Of a DNA stretch of 64,000 nt, positions 1-7,976 are shown piece after piece. The number at the start of each line of letters is the position of its first letter. The first letter of the stretch is position 1. The position numbers and the translations under genes were made by a program. The stretch is taken from NCBI GenBank assembly GCA_028227395.1, contig JAOIZZ010000006.1, forward strand, positions 34,488 through 98,487, in the 5' to 3' direction. Under the pieces are notes generated by a model, which searched no databases, was not told the DNA's origin, and saw only the letters and a program-made list of their open reading frames with translations. The DNA comes from Woeseiaceae bacterium (lineage in GTDB: Bacteria > Pseudomonadota > Gammaproteobacteria > Steroidobacterales > Woeseiaceae).

Positions 1-50
1 ATGACACCAAAACTTGATAAACCATTATGCGTGAAGCTAAGAAATTTCAT
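1..50 (-). CDS. Fumarylacetoacetate hydrolase family protein, N-terminus only
   Basis: Only the first 16 codons lie in the window and the gene runs off the left edge. They read M-K-F-L-S-F-T-H-N-G-L-S-S-F-G-V, which resembles the opening strand of fumarylacetoacetase-family proteins such as the HpaG-type decarboxylase/isomerase. The ATG at 50-48 follows an AAGGA ribosome binding site that overlaps the stop codon of the leftward aldolase gene, so the two are probably cotranslated. In a homoprotocatechuate-type pathway a family member decarboxylates and isomerises the product of the HpaF isomerase, which fits the neighbours. The family call rests on 16 residues, so it is tentative. Confidence 0.6.
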   Translation of the reverse strand, partial: MKFLSFTHNGLSSFGV

Positions 51-61
51 TGGTTTTTTCC

Positions 62-955
62 TTACAGTAAGTTGGCACGTTTTAGAACTCCATCCAGACG
101 AATCTCTAGTTCTGGTGTTGCAGGAACCATCGGTAGTCGATGTTCATTTGTTGGCATAATGCCCAATTTTTTCATCATGTATTTAATGGGGATAGGATTT
201 GTATCATAGAAAACAGCTTGATTGATCTCTAATAAATTTTGATGCAGTTCACGTCCTTTTTTTAAATCGTTTTGCCAAACTGCCTCGCACATATTGGATA
301 GGATCTTAGGTCTTAAGTTACCCACGGCATTCATTAAGCCGCAAGCACCAATTGTCATCATTGGAAATGAAAGTTCTTCTAAACCGACAAATACTTTGAA
401 GTCATTACCTAACTGTGAGAAGCACTCAGTGACAAATCCTAGATCATTGACGGCATGCTTCATACCTACAAAAGTTTTAGATTTTTCTTTTAATTCTTTC
501 ATTGAATCAAGTGAGACATTAACTGCTGTCCTGCCTGGTATATGATAAATCATCCAAGGCGTATCACTCTGCTTGCTTATGTTTAAATAGTAATCAATTA
601 AGCCTCTTTGTGGGGGTTTTATATAATAAGGAGTGACAATTAAAAGGGCATCAACACCTGCATTGACGGCATGTTTTGTCAGTAATTCAGTTTCAATGAA
701 AGACTGTGATCCGGTTGCTGCAATAACAGGCAATCTTCCGGCATTAACCTCAATGGCAACATCAACTAGTTTATTTCTTTCATCAATATTGAGGGTAGAT
801 GGTTCTGCAGTGGTTCCGTTGACTAGAATTCCATGAGAGCCATTATTAATTTGATACTCTACTAGATCTCCATAGGTTTCATAGTCAACCTGATCGTTTT
901 TTATAGGAGTAATGATTGGCGGTATGGAGCCTTTTATCAAACTTAAGTCTTTCAT
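62..955 (-). CDS. DapA-family (dihydrodipicolinate synthase-like) class I aldolase
   Basis: A 297-residue TIM-barrel protein of the DHDPS/N-acetylneuraminate lyase family. The Schiff-base lysine is in VGMKHAVND, where DapA has VGIKEATG. The family tyrosine motif is PYYIKPPQ, the pyruvate-binding loop is GTTAEPSTL (DapA has GTTGESATL), and IYHIPGRT matches the VPSRT segment. The changed GTTGE loop argues against the lysine-biosynthesis enzyme. Position between a divergent ring-cleavage operon and a fumarylacetoacetase-family gene suggests a pyruvate-releasing aldolase or hydratase-aldolase for the last step of the aromatic pathway, in the role that HpaI has in E. coli. That role is inference. 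The ATG at 955 has an AAGGA site upstream. Confidence 0.8.
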   Translation of the reverse strand: MKDLSLIKGSIPPIITPIKNDQVDYETYGDLVEYQINNGSHGILVNGTTAEPSTLNIDERNKLVDVAIEVNAGRLPVIAATGSQSFIETELLTKHAVNAGVDALLIVTPYYIKPPQRGLIDYYLNISKQSDTPWMIYHIPGRTAVNVSLDSMKELKEKSKTFVGMKHAVNDLGFVTECFSQLGNDFKVFVGLEELSFPMMTIGACGLMNAVGNLRPKILSNMCEAVWQNDLKKGRELHQNLLEINQAVFYDTNPIPIKYMMKKLGIMPTNEHRLPMVPATPELEIRLDGVLKRANLL

Positions 956-990
956 GACGCTTTCCTTGAATTATTCTAATTCTTCGATAC

Positions 991-1018
991 TTGACGTTCG
1001 TATTTATCGCAGTATACT
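991..1018 (+). promoter_or_regulatory. Probable sigma-70 promoter of the ring-cleavage operon
   Basis: TTGACG (991-996) and TATACT (1013-1018) are separated by 16 bases, 41 bases upstream of the HpaF start. This is one of the best matches to a vegetative promoter in the window. It lies in the divergent gap between the aldolase and the rightward operon. Confidence 0.6.
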
Positions 1019-1029
1019 TAACATGTTAA
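1018..1029. promoter_or_regulatory. 12-base perfect palindrome, candidate operator
   Basis: TTAACATGTTAA begins at the last base of the -10 box and covers the expected transcription start. A repressor or inducer-responsive regulator bound there would block polymerase. The IclR-type regulator encoded at 6165-6983 in the same operon is the obvious candidate, but no protein-site link can be read from sequence alone. I did not notice this exact palindrome elsewhere in the window. Confidence 0.5.
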
Positions 1030-1058
1030 ATTTATTCAATCATAGTTCAGGGTGCAAT

Positions 1059-1454
1059 ATGCCGCATTTAACAATCGAATATTCAAAAAATATTGAAGAA
1101 AATATTAACGTGCGTGACTTAGTAAAAGTAATGCATGATATAGCTGCTGGTATAGATGCTCTCCCATTGGGTGGTCTCCGTACAAGGGCTGTAGCAAGGA
1201 AGGATTTCTTGATTGCTGATGGTCACGATGATAATACTTTTGTAAATGTAGCTCTTCGCATAGCGCCAGGTAGATCAGACTCCGTAAAAAAAGATGCTGG
1301 AGAGAGATTATTTAATGCTTTAAGTAAATTTTTTGAACCGTTCTGGCAATCAGATCCGATTGCATTATCTTTTGAGATTCAGGAATTAGATGCAGAGTTA
1401 CGGTGGAAGAAAAGTAATATTCGTGAACATATGAAAGCACGGTACGAGGCCTAG
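1059..1454 (+). CDS. hpaF: 5-carboxymethyl-2-hydroxymuconate isomerase (HpaF-like)
   Basis: A 131-residue protein of the tautomerase-fold CHMI family (E. coli HpaF is about 126 residues). The mature protein starts with Met-Pro, giving the catalytic Pro1 used by this superfamily (MPHLTIEYSKN). Internal matches to HpaF include the LGGLRTRA segment, the ADGHDDNTF loop, APGRS and the LSFEIQELDAEL helix. The open frame continues upstream to 912, but that part crosses the promoter region, and only the ATG at 1059 gives Met-Pro and homologous sequence. Family knowledge: it isomerises 5-carboxymethyl-2-hydroxymuconate after ring cleavage and aldehyde oxidation. It is the first gene of the rightward operon, three bases before hpaE. 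Confidence 0.88.
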   Translation: MPHLTIEYSKNIEENINVRDLVKVMHDIAAGIDALPLGGLRTRAVARKDFLIADGHDDNTFVNVALRIAPGRSDSVKKDAGERLFNALSKFFEPFWQSDPIALSFEIQELDAELRWKKSNIREHMKARYEA

Positions 1455-1457
1455 ATA

Positions 1458-2981
1458 ATGAAGAAAAATTTTAAAGATAATCTTCAAGATGTTGAAAAGT
1501 TACTTACTTCACATGAAAAAAACGTTCTACCGCATTTTATAAATGGGCAGTCAACACTTAGTCAATCTGGACTTACTTTTGACAATTACTCACCAATTGA
1601 TAATAAAAAAATTGGTGCAATTGCATCAGGTGACCAAAAAGACATCGATATAGCATGCGAAGCTGCACTTCAAGCTTTTGGAGAGTGGCGTAATACGTCT
1701 GGAAAAATAAGGAAAAAATTATTACATAAAGTCGCAGATGGGATAGAAAAATACGCCAGAGATATTGCTTTAATCGAGAGTTATGACTCGGGTCAAGCGA
1801 TTCGCTATATGAGTAAGGCCGCCATTCGCGGCGCGGCTAATTTTCGTTTCTTTGCCGATATGGCCCCAAGTGCATCGGATGGAAGATCATTACCGGCAGA
1901 TGAGCATATGAATTACTCTTTACGACAACCCATAGGCCCGGTTGGTGTAATTACCCCATGGAATACTCCGTTTATGTTGTCTACTTGGAAAATAGCACCA
2001 GCTTTGGCTTCGGGGTGCACCGTGGTCCATAAACCAGCTGAATGGTCTCCATATACGGCTATGATGCTTGCTGAAATAGCTCATGATGCAGGCCTTCCAG
2101 ATGGTGTCCTGAACTGTGTTCAAGGACTAGGTGAAACAGCCGGAAGAGCTTTGACTGAAAATAAACATATTAAGGCTATTGCTTTTGTCGGGGAGTCTTC
2201 CACAGGGTCTCAAATAATGAAACAAGGTGCTGATACACTAAAGCGTTTTCATTTCGAACTTGGTGGAAAAAACCCTGTTATAGTTTTTGATGATGCAGAT
2301 TTAGATAAAGCTCTTGATGCAGTCATTTTTATGATTTTTAGTCTCAATGGTGAACGTTGCACATCCTCAAGTCGTTTATTGATCCAAGAATCAATTAAAG
2401 AGGAGTTTATCGATAAATTATGCGATCGAATCTCTAATTTAAAGGTAGGGCATCCCCTTGATCATGAGACAGAAATTGGCCCATTGATACATCAAAAACA
2501 CCTTGATAAGGTTTTGGATTATTTTTCAATTGCAACAGCCGAAGGTGTAAGGATAGCAATGGGAGGCAAAACCTTTAATGAAGGTGGGGCAGGTAATTAT
2601 GTTGAACCAACATTATTTATCGATGTTAAGAATGAGATGCGAGTCGCTCAAGAAGAGATATTTGGCCCAGTCTTAAGTGCCATTTCTTTTGATGATGAAG
2701 CAGATGCACTTAAAATTGCTAATGACAGTATTTATGGCTTAGCTGCTTATCTTTGGACTAATGATGTTGGCCGGAGTCTGCGTTTATCTCATCAATTAGA
2801 CGCCGGAATGATTTGGGTAAATTCAGAAAATAACCGACATTTACCATCTCCATTTGGCGGCATGAAAAGTAGTGGTATTGGTCGTGATGGCGGTGATTAT
2901 AGTTTTGACTTTTACATGGAAACAAAAAATATATGCACGGCATTTGGTACTCATACTGTACCTAAACTGGGAAAAAAATGA
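1458..2981 (+). CDS. hpaE: 5-carboxymethyl-2-hydroxymuconate semialdehyde dehydrogenase (HpaE-like)
   Basis: A 507-residue NAD(P)-dependent aldehyde dehydrogenase. The catalytic cysteine is C301 in NGERCTSSS and the general base is E267 in FELGGKNP. The Rossmann cofactor segment includes TPWNTPFML and FVGESSTGSQI. The N-terminal 40 residues are slightly longer than in a minimal ALDH. Family membership alone would allow other aldehydes. Placement directly after hpaF and before a ring-cleavage dioxygenase makes oxidation of the semialdehyde ring-cleavage product the likely job. Its stop overlaps the next start (ATGA at 2978-2981), so translation is coupled. Confidence 0.85.
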   Translation: MKKNFKDNLQDVEKLLTSHEKNVLPHFINGQSTLSQSGLTFDNYSPIDNKKIGAIASGDQKDIDIACEAALQAFGEWRNTSGKIRKKLLHKVADGIEKYARDIALIESYDSGQAIRYMSKAAIRGAANFRFFADMAPSASDGRSLPADEHMNYSLRQPIGPVGVITPWNTPFMLSTWKIAPALASGCTVVHKPAEWSPYTAMMLAEIAHDAGLPDGVLNCVQGLGETAGRALTENKHIKAIAFVGESSTGSQIMKQGADTLKRFHFELGGKNPVIVFDDADLDKALDAVIFMIFSLNGERCTSSSRLLIQESIKEEFIDKLCDRISNLKVGHPLDHETEIGPLIHQKHLDKVLDYFSIATAEGVRIAMGGKTFNEGGAGNYVEPTLFIDVKNEMRVAQEEIFGPVLSAISFDDEADALKIANDSIYGLAAYLWTNDVGRSLRLSHQLDAGMIWVNSENNRHLPSPFGGMKSSGIGRDGGDYSFDFYMETKNICTAFGTHTVPKLGKK

Positions 2982-3313
2982 GCTTATATAACCTGCAAAA
3001 ATTTTTATATGAATTAAATCGTAATGAATCGATTCAAGAAAATTACAGTGAAAATATCGATTCTTTAATTGCAAAATATTCTCTGACTGACGAGGAGATT
3101 AATGCACTTAAAGAAGGTGATATTGGATTACTTTACGTGCTTGGAGTTAACGGTCAAATACTTATGCATTATGCTGCATTATTGGGTATCGAGTGGTTTG
3201 ATTATCTAGAGATGATGCGTGAAGGGATCCGTGTACATGGTCCAGTTAGGGATGGCGTGTACGCGATGACGGGGGGTGGTGAAAGCTTTACAAATGAGGA
3301 GAAAGAGCGATGA
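2978..3313 (+). CDS. Class III extradiol dioxygenase, LigA-type small subunit
   Basis: A 111-residue helical protein of the LigA family, the alpha subunit of protocatechuate 4,5-dioxygenase. Typical features are the helix around INALKEGDIGLLYVLGVN and the following H/Y-rich segment ILMHYAALLGI. LigA caps the active site of the LigB subunit and has no iron ligands of its own. The start overlaps the hpaE stop and its own stop overlaps the ligB-like start (ATGA at 3310-3313), so both dioxygenase subunits are made from one coupled transcript. The canonical HpaD of homoprotocatechuate degradation works without a LigA partner, so this subunit is unexpected beside HpaE/HpaF. Confidence 0.85.
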   Translation: MSLYNLQKFLYELNRNESIQENYSENIDSLIAKYSLTDEEINALKEGDIGLLYVLGVNGQILMHYAALLGIEWFDYLEMMREGIRVHGPVRDGVYAMTGGGESFTNEEKER

Positions 3314-4134
3314 GTTTAGTTTATTCAGGTGTCCTTAGTCATGCTCCAGGCATTACTGGTCGAGCACACTTAGTTGAAAATACAGAGAAACGAGACGAAT
3401 TTTATACGGCCTTAGAAAATCAAAAATCTGAAATAATGGACTCTGGAGCAGAAGCTATTATTGTAATTGCGGCCGAACATTTTGCTAATTTTTTCATGAA
3501 TAATATGCCCGCATACTGTATTGGGATCGGTGATTCTTATGAGGGTCCGATAGAAGACCCAAAATGGCTGGGTATTGAAAAAACTAAAATACCTGGTGCG
3601 CCTGATTTAGCTAAAAGATTGACTAAAAATATAATGCAAACAGTGGATGTTGCTTATTCTGAGGAATGGAAGTTTGATCACGGAATAATGGTGCCTCTGA
3701 ATTTTCTCACGCCCAAATATGATCTCCCTATCATACCCGTTAATATTAATTGTCAAGGACCACCTCTAACGCCATTACATCGAGCTTGGGCTTTTGGCGA
3801 AGCTCTTCGTCGAGCTTGTGATGAAGTTCCTGAGAAAATTGCACTGGTTGGTACTGGAGGCATCTCACATTGGCCTGCTACTCCTGATTCTGGAAAAATT
3901 AATGAGCCTTGGGATCGTGAATTTCTTGGCCATTTAATGCGAAACGATAAAGATGCTTTGTTAGGCTATAGTGATGAAGATACTTATAATGACGCCGGCC
4001 AGGGTGGATTTGAGATAAGAACCTTTATTACTGCGGCAGCCGCTGCTCAAGGACAAGGTGATCTTCAATTTTATACAGCTGAAATACCGATATTTGCAGT
4101 GGGCTGTACTGTTGCTCGATTTTCCATCGAGTGA
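3310..4134 (+). CDS. Class III extradiol dioxygenase, LigB-type catalytic subunit
   Basis: A 274-residue LigB-family protein that would open a catechol ring with O2 and Fe(II). Candidate iron ligands are H11 (LSHAPG), H57 (AAEHFANFF) and E235 (QGGFEIRTF). The acid-base histidine is probably H187 (GGISHWP), matching H12, H61, E242 and H195 of Sphingobium LigB. The pairing with LigA places it with protocatechuate- or gallate-type enzymes, while the flanking HpaE/HpaF homologues expect homoprotocatechuate or a similar side-chain catechol. The exact substrate cannot be read from sequence. Confidence 0.87.
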   Translation: MSLVYSGVLSHAPGITGRAHLVENTEKRDEFYTALENQKSEIMDSGAEAIIVIAAEHFANFFMNNMPAYCIGIGDSYEGPIEDPKWLGIEKTKIPGAPDLAKRLTKNIMQTVDVAYSEEWKFDHGIMVPLNFLTPKYDLPIIPVNINCQGPPLTPLHRAWAFGEALRRACDEVPEKIALVGTGGISHWPATPDSGKINEPWDREFLGHLMRNDKDALLGYSDEDTYNDAGQGGFEIRTFITAAAAAQGQGDLQFYTAEIPIFAVGCTVARFSIE

Positions 4135-4175
4135 GTAAAGATAGCTAGCATAAGTTATTATCTAGAGGAGCTGAT

Positions 4176-4769
4176 ATGTCATTTATGAAACCGATATCAT
4201 TGGATCAGGTGCCAGAAGATATTCTGGAGCGATTCAAGCATTATCAGAATACACGTGGATTTACGCCAAATAGTATTCAAACCATGGTTCGACGCCCAAA
4301 TATTGTACGTGCATTTATGCAATTAAATCAGGCTGTTCTCTATGAAGGTTCGGTAGGCGAAGAGTTAAAAATGCTAGTAAGCTTAATTGCTAGCCAAGTT
4401 GCTGGTTGTCAATATTGCCAAGCACACATGGCTAATCTCTCTAAAATTTACAAAGCCTCAGAAGCAAAAATTAGTCAAGTATGGGATTACGAGGAAAGTG
4501 ATTTATTCACAGATGCAGAAAGAGCTGCTTTAAGACTTTCTTATTATGGCGCTATGTCTCCGAGTCAATCATCGCAAGAACATTTTGATGAACTCAATAA
4601 ATATTATGATGAAAGTGAGATTGTTGAAATTGTTGCAACTATTTCACTTTTTGGATTCCTTAATCGTTGGAATGATACGATGGCAACAGAACTTGAAGAA
4701 TTACCCGCCGCGATAGCACAAGAAACGATTGGGAAAACATTTAACTGGGAAGTCGGTAAGCATCAATGA
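4176..4769 (+). CDS. AhpD/carboxymuconolactone decarboxylase-like protein
   Basis: A 197-residue all-helical protein of the AhpD-like superfamily, with the redox motif CQYCQAH in the SQVAGCQYCQAHM helix. This motif is typical of the peroxidase-related branch rather than of true carboxymuconolactone decarboxylases, which lack the Cys pair. It may protect the oxygen-sensitive Fe(II) dioxygenase from peroxide, or act on a pathway intermediate; both are inference. A GAGGAG site lies seven bases before the ATG. A 10-base-pair hairpin covers its stop codon. Confidence 0.8.
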   Translation: MSFMKPISLDQVPEDILERFKHYQNTRGFTPNSIQTMVRRPNIVRAFMQLNQAVLYEGSVGEELKMLVSLIASQVAGCQYCQAHMANLSKIYKASEAKISQVWDYEESDLFTDAERAALRLSYYGAMSPSQSSQEHFDELNKYYDESEIVEIVATISLFGFLNRWNDTMATELEELPAAIAQETIGKTFNWEVGKHQ

Positions 4770-4790
4770 ATGTTTAATATATTCATTGAT
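4762..4790 (+). repeat. 10-bp perfect inverted repeat over a stop codon
   Basis: ATCAATGAAT (4762-4771) and ATTCATTGAT (4781-4790) are separated by nine bases. The left arm contains the TGA stop of the AhpD-like gene. No T-run follows, so it is not a classic terminator. A role in mRNA processing or stability between the enzyme part and the transporter part of the operon is possible. Confidence 0.6.
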
Positions 4791-4813
4791 AAATAATAGG
4801 GGATATAGTTTTC

Positions 4814-6130
4814 ATGGATAACTCAATAAAGAGTCTGAATAACTTTATAGATAAAGGTTCCATCACTTCGCAGCAAATACTAGTGGTGGCTTTGTGTTTT
4901 ATATTCAATATGCTTGATGGCTTTGATATCACGGCCATGGCGGTAGTAGCATCTTCCGTATCTTTGGATTTAAATTTGACTGACGATCTTTTAGGGTGGA
5001 TATTTAGCTTTGCTTTAGCGGGAATGATGGTTGGAGCAATGGTACTCGCACCTGTCGCCGACATTATTGGTCGACGCGCATTGATTATATTAAGCCTTGT
5101 ATTGGTTGGGTTATCTATATTCTTAACGGCAAAAGCCGATAATCTCTCATTGTTTATAATGCTTCGTTTTATCAGTGGGGTAGGCGCAGGAGCATTGCTG
5201 GCCTGCCAAGCTTCATTAGCTGCTGAATATAGTCCCGAGAAGTATCGAGCGATGTCAGTAGCGCTTGTTACAGCTGGTTATCCGACTGGTGCAATGATGA
5301 CGTCTGTCGTGGCTGGCTATATTTTACCCGATTATGGATGGCGAGCTATGTTTCTATTTGGTGGGACAATAACATTAGGAATGGTTGTTGTGGCATGGCT
5401 AATGATCCCTGAGTCATTAAAATATTTACTAGAAAAAAGACCAACCAATGCTCTCGAAAAGATTAATAGAATTTTACAGAAATTAAAGCATTCACCGATT
5501 GAGCATTTACCTGAATTTATTAAAAACGATGAAAATAAAACCACTTTGTTAAGTAATATGAAAATGCTCTTGTCTCCAAAATATCGAACATTATCATTAA
5601 CATTATGGACAGCATTCTTCTGTGCTTTTGGGACATTATATTTTTTGATGAGCTGGATTCCAAAATTAATGGAAAATGCTGGTTATAATATCTCTGCTGG
5701 AAGAGACGCTTTTCTATATTTTAACTTGGGTGGTGTAATTGGTATTTATTTATTGGGTTTTTTATCGATCAAACTGAAGTTAACAAATCTAATTTTTAGC
5801 TTATCTATAGCATCAGCTATCAGTATGATTGCATTTGCATATGCACCGAATGAATTAAATACCTTGCTAATCTTGCTGGTTGTGATTGGGATACTTCAAC
5901 AAAGTGCGTTTACTGGTCTGTATGGGGTAGCTGCTAAAGCATATCCTACAGAAATAAGAAGTACAGGTGTTGGTTGGGCTATTGGGTTAGGCAGAACCGG
6001 AGCTGTTGTTGGGCCGGCATTAGCGGGTTATCTCATTCTAGCAGGCTATGATATGTCAGCAAATTTTATATTCTTTTCTATTCCAATGATTATTTGTGGG
6101 TTTATTGCCTACCGTTTGCATATAGACTAA
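4814..6130 (+). CDS. Aromatic acid:H+ symporter, MFS (AAHS family)
   Basis: A 438-residue inner-membrane transporter with about 12 membrane segments. TM1 carries DGFDITAMAV, the family signature seen as DGFD in PcaK and BenK-type carriers. The MFS loop 2-3 motif appears as APVADIIGRRALI. A large cytoplasmic loop lies around residues 205-245. Its position inside the ring-cleavage operon makes it the likely importer of the aromatic acid substrate. Confidence 0.88.
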   Translation: MDNSIKSLNNFIDKGSITSQQILVVALCFIFNMLDGFDITAMAVVASSVSLDLNLTDDLLGWIFSFALAGMMVGAMVLAPVADIIGRRALIILSLVLVGLSIFLTAKADNLSLFIMLRFISGVGAGALLACQASLAAEYSPEKYRAMSVALVTAGYPTGAMMTSVVAGYILPDYGWRAMFLFGGTITLGMVVVAWLMIPESLKYLLEKRPTNALEKINRILQKLKHSPIEHLPEFIKNDENKTTLLSNMKMLLSPKYRTLSLTLWTAFFCAFGTLYFLMSWIPKLMENAGYNISAGRDAFLYFNLGGVIGIYLLGFLSIKLKLTNLIFSLSIASAISMIAFAYAPNELNTLLILLVVIGILQQSAFTGLYGVAAKAYPTEIRSTGVGWAIGLGRTGAVVGPALAGYLILAGYDMSANFIFFSIPMIICGFIAYRLHID

Positions 6131-6164
6131 TTAATTTTTTAACTAACCTTAATAAAGATTTTTT

Positions 6165-6983
6165 ATGGAAATCGATACGGATTCATTGACTCCAAAATCA
6201 TCAATTGTTCAAAGCGTGGTAGTGGCTTATGAATTACTTAATTTTCTTGCAAAAAAAAGTCGCCCACAGAGAGTGACTGATATTGCAGCTCATTTAAGCA
6301 TGACAAAAGCTCGGGTTTCGAGGCATTTAACTACCTTGGCCTCTCTTCAGTTGGTTGTTAAAGCACCTGATAATAGGGGTTATAGGCTTGGCTCTAAATT
6401 ATTTTCATTATCCAATGCTGCGATGGCTCAGTACGAGATAACTAATATTACTGATCGATATTTAATATCTTTGAAAAATAAAATCTCTAAGCCTTTGTTT
6501 CTGTCTATACCTGCTGGTGGTGATGCTGTGGTCGCTTCGACGATGACATCATCCGAGGGCGACGTGTATCCAGAGATTCTCAAGGGTTTAAGATGCACTG
6601 TTCCTATCTCACCAACAGCCAGAGCAACATTGGCATTTTCATCTTCAACAATAAGAGAAAGAGTTATCTCTCGACGAACTGAAAAAGAAACAAGTAGTGA
6701 GTTTGAGGCCAATAATTTTCGTCGGAATTTAAAAAAAATCAAGAAGAATTTCTATGAATATGATGAAGATCCATATCAGGCTGGCTATTCTGCCTTGGTA
6801 GTGCCGATATTCAATCATATCGAAGGCCTTGAAGCACTCATAACTGTGCTATGGAAAAAACAAAGTTGTGATACCTTAGAGTATGAAAATATTATTCATT
6901 TAACCTTGGGCACAGCCATTACAATATCTTCAGTGCTGGGCTCAAAGATTATGATAAAAAATATGCAACAAGCGAACAAATAA
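6165..6983 (+). CDS. IclR-family transcriptional regulator
   Basis: A 272-residue regulator. The N-terminal winged helix-turn-helix spans roughly residues 15-80 (VTDIAAHLSMTKARVSRHL, then YRLGSKLFSL). The C-terminal effector-binding domain has the family pattern around GDVYPEILKG, PTARATLAF and GYSALVVPIFN. IclR proteins commonly control aromatic catabolic operons in response to the substrate or an early intermediate. It is 34 bases after the AAHS gene and is probably cotranscribed. The palindrome at 1018-1029 is a candidate binding site. Confidence 0.9.
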   Translation: MEIDTDSLTPKSSIVQSVVVAYELLNFLAKKSRPQRVTDIAAHLSMTKARVSRHLTTLASLQLVVKAPDNRGYRLGSKLFSLSNAAMAQYEITNITDRYLISLKNKISKPLFLSIPAGGDAVVASTMTSSEGDVYPEILKGLRCTVPISPTARATLAFSSSTIRERVISRRTEKETSSEFEANNFRRNLKKIKKNFYEYDEDPYQAGYSALVVPIFNHIEGLEALITVLWKKQSCDTLEYENIIHLTLGTAITISSVLGSKIMIKNMQQANK

Positions 6984-7001
6984 ATTTAGCTGGGGGTTTT
7001 T

Positions 7002-7475
7002 ATGTTTGAATGGTTGGAATATTCTATATTATCAATTTGGGTGGGAGAGTCTCTCTGGGGCTACCCAATCATGCTTAGCTTTCATGTGGTTGGGCTGGCA
7101 ATCGTTGTGGGAATTTTTACTGTCTTTAATTTTCGTATATTAGGTTTATTTGAATCGATAGAATATATAGCTTTCGTGGATTTCTTTAAATTAGCCTGGT
7201 TTGGTTTAATACTTAATGCCAGTTCAGGGTTTGCATTATTTTCCTCCCAAGCAACAATTTTTGTAACTAATACCCCTTTTTTAGTCAAGATTTCGGCAAT
7301 TTCCCTTGGCTCGATTCTCGCTTTTTTCATTCAATCTCGATTGAGAGTTCATGCTCATGATTGGGATTCTCAAATAAGTAAACCGTCAAAAAAGGATTTT
7401 TGGTTTGCTCGGACTTCATTGTTTTTATGGGTATCCGCCATATTCGGCGGCCGATTAATTGCTTATTATTTGTGA
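7002..7475 (+). CDS. Four-helix membrane protein, paralogue of the next gene
   Basis: A 157-residue integral membrane protein with about four predicted helices and no soluble domain. It shares a pattern with the next gene: an FHxxGL histidine at the start of TM2 (SFHVVGLAIVVG), an R-x-x-G-L/F turn after TM2, and a GRLI motif at the C-terminus (FGGRLIAYYL). I do not recognise a characterised function; it may belong to a domain of unknown function such as DUF6644. An AGCTGGGGG stretch precedes the ATG. It is 18 bases after the IclR gene. The conserved membrane histidines could bind heme or a metal, which is speculation. Confidence 0.72.
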   Translation: MFEWLEYSILSIWVGESLWGYPIMLSFHVVGLAIVVGIFTVFNFRILGLFESIEYIAFVDFFKLAWFGLILNASSGFALFSSQATIFVTNTPFLVKISAISLGSILAFFIQSRLRVHAHDWDSQISKPSKKDFWFARTSLFLWVSAIFGGRLIAYYL

Positions 7476-7487
7476 TCGGAGGAAATT

Positions 7488-7976
7488 ATGATTGAAGTAT
7501 TAGTGCAATTACTGGAAGGCAGCATAATTAATAATTGGATTTTATCAACTGCTTGGTTCTGGCCTTCTCTGGAAATTTTTCATTTTATTGGTCTGTCATT
7601 ATTACTTGGCTCTATGTTAATAATTGATATTCGATTAGCGGGTTTTGTAAGACGAATGAATATCATGGCAACACATCGACTTTTGCCTTTGGCTGGAGTG
7701 GGATTTTTCGTTAATCTTATGACCGGTGTGCTATTCTTTGTCGGCGATCCAGCGCGTTATGCCGTAAATATTGGTTTTCAGATAAAAATGCTTTTAATTC
7801 TAATTGCAGGATTAAATGCTTTATGGTTTGCATTAAAAATCAGTCCAGTGATAATCAGCTGGGATCCCCATGGGGATACTCCTTTTTTAGCTAAGGTAAC
7901 TGCATATATTTCATTGATTGCTTGGATTGGGGTTTTGTTACTTGGTCGATTAATACCGTATGTAGGATCGGGTTAG
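7488..7976 (+). CDS. Four-helix membrane protein, paralogue of the previous gene
   Basis: A 162-residue integral membrane protein with about four helices, a divergent copy of the preceding gene. Matching features are IFHFIGLSLLLG in TM2, DIRLAGFV after TM2, and LLGRLIPYVG at the end. A CGGAGG site precedes the ATG and only 12 bases separate the two genes. A heterodimer of the two is the simplest reading. No enzymatic motif is visible and the function is unknown. Confidence 0.72.
   Translation: MIEVLVQLLEGSIINNWILSTAWFWPSLEIFHFIGLSLLLGSMLIIDIRLAGFVRRMNIMATHRLLPLAGVGFFVNLMTGVLFFVGDPARYAVNIGFQIKMLLILIAGLNALWFALKISPVIISWDPHGDTPFLAKVTAYISLIAWIGVLLLGRLIPYVGSG

Noticed and set aside
912..1058. In-frame extension upstream of the HpaF-like gene
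   Set aside because: It crosses the divergent promoter and palindrome, and only the ATG at 1059 gives the catalytic Met-Pro start and homologous sequence.
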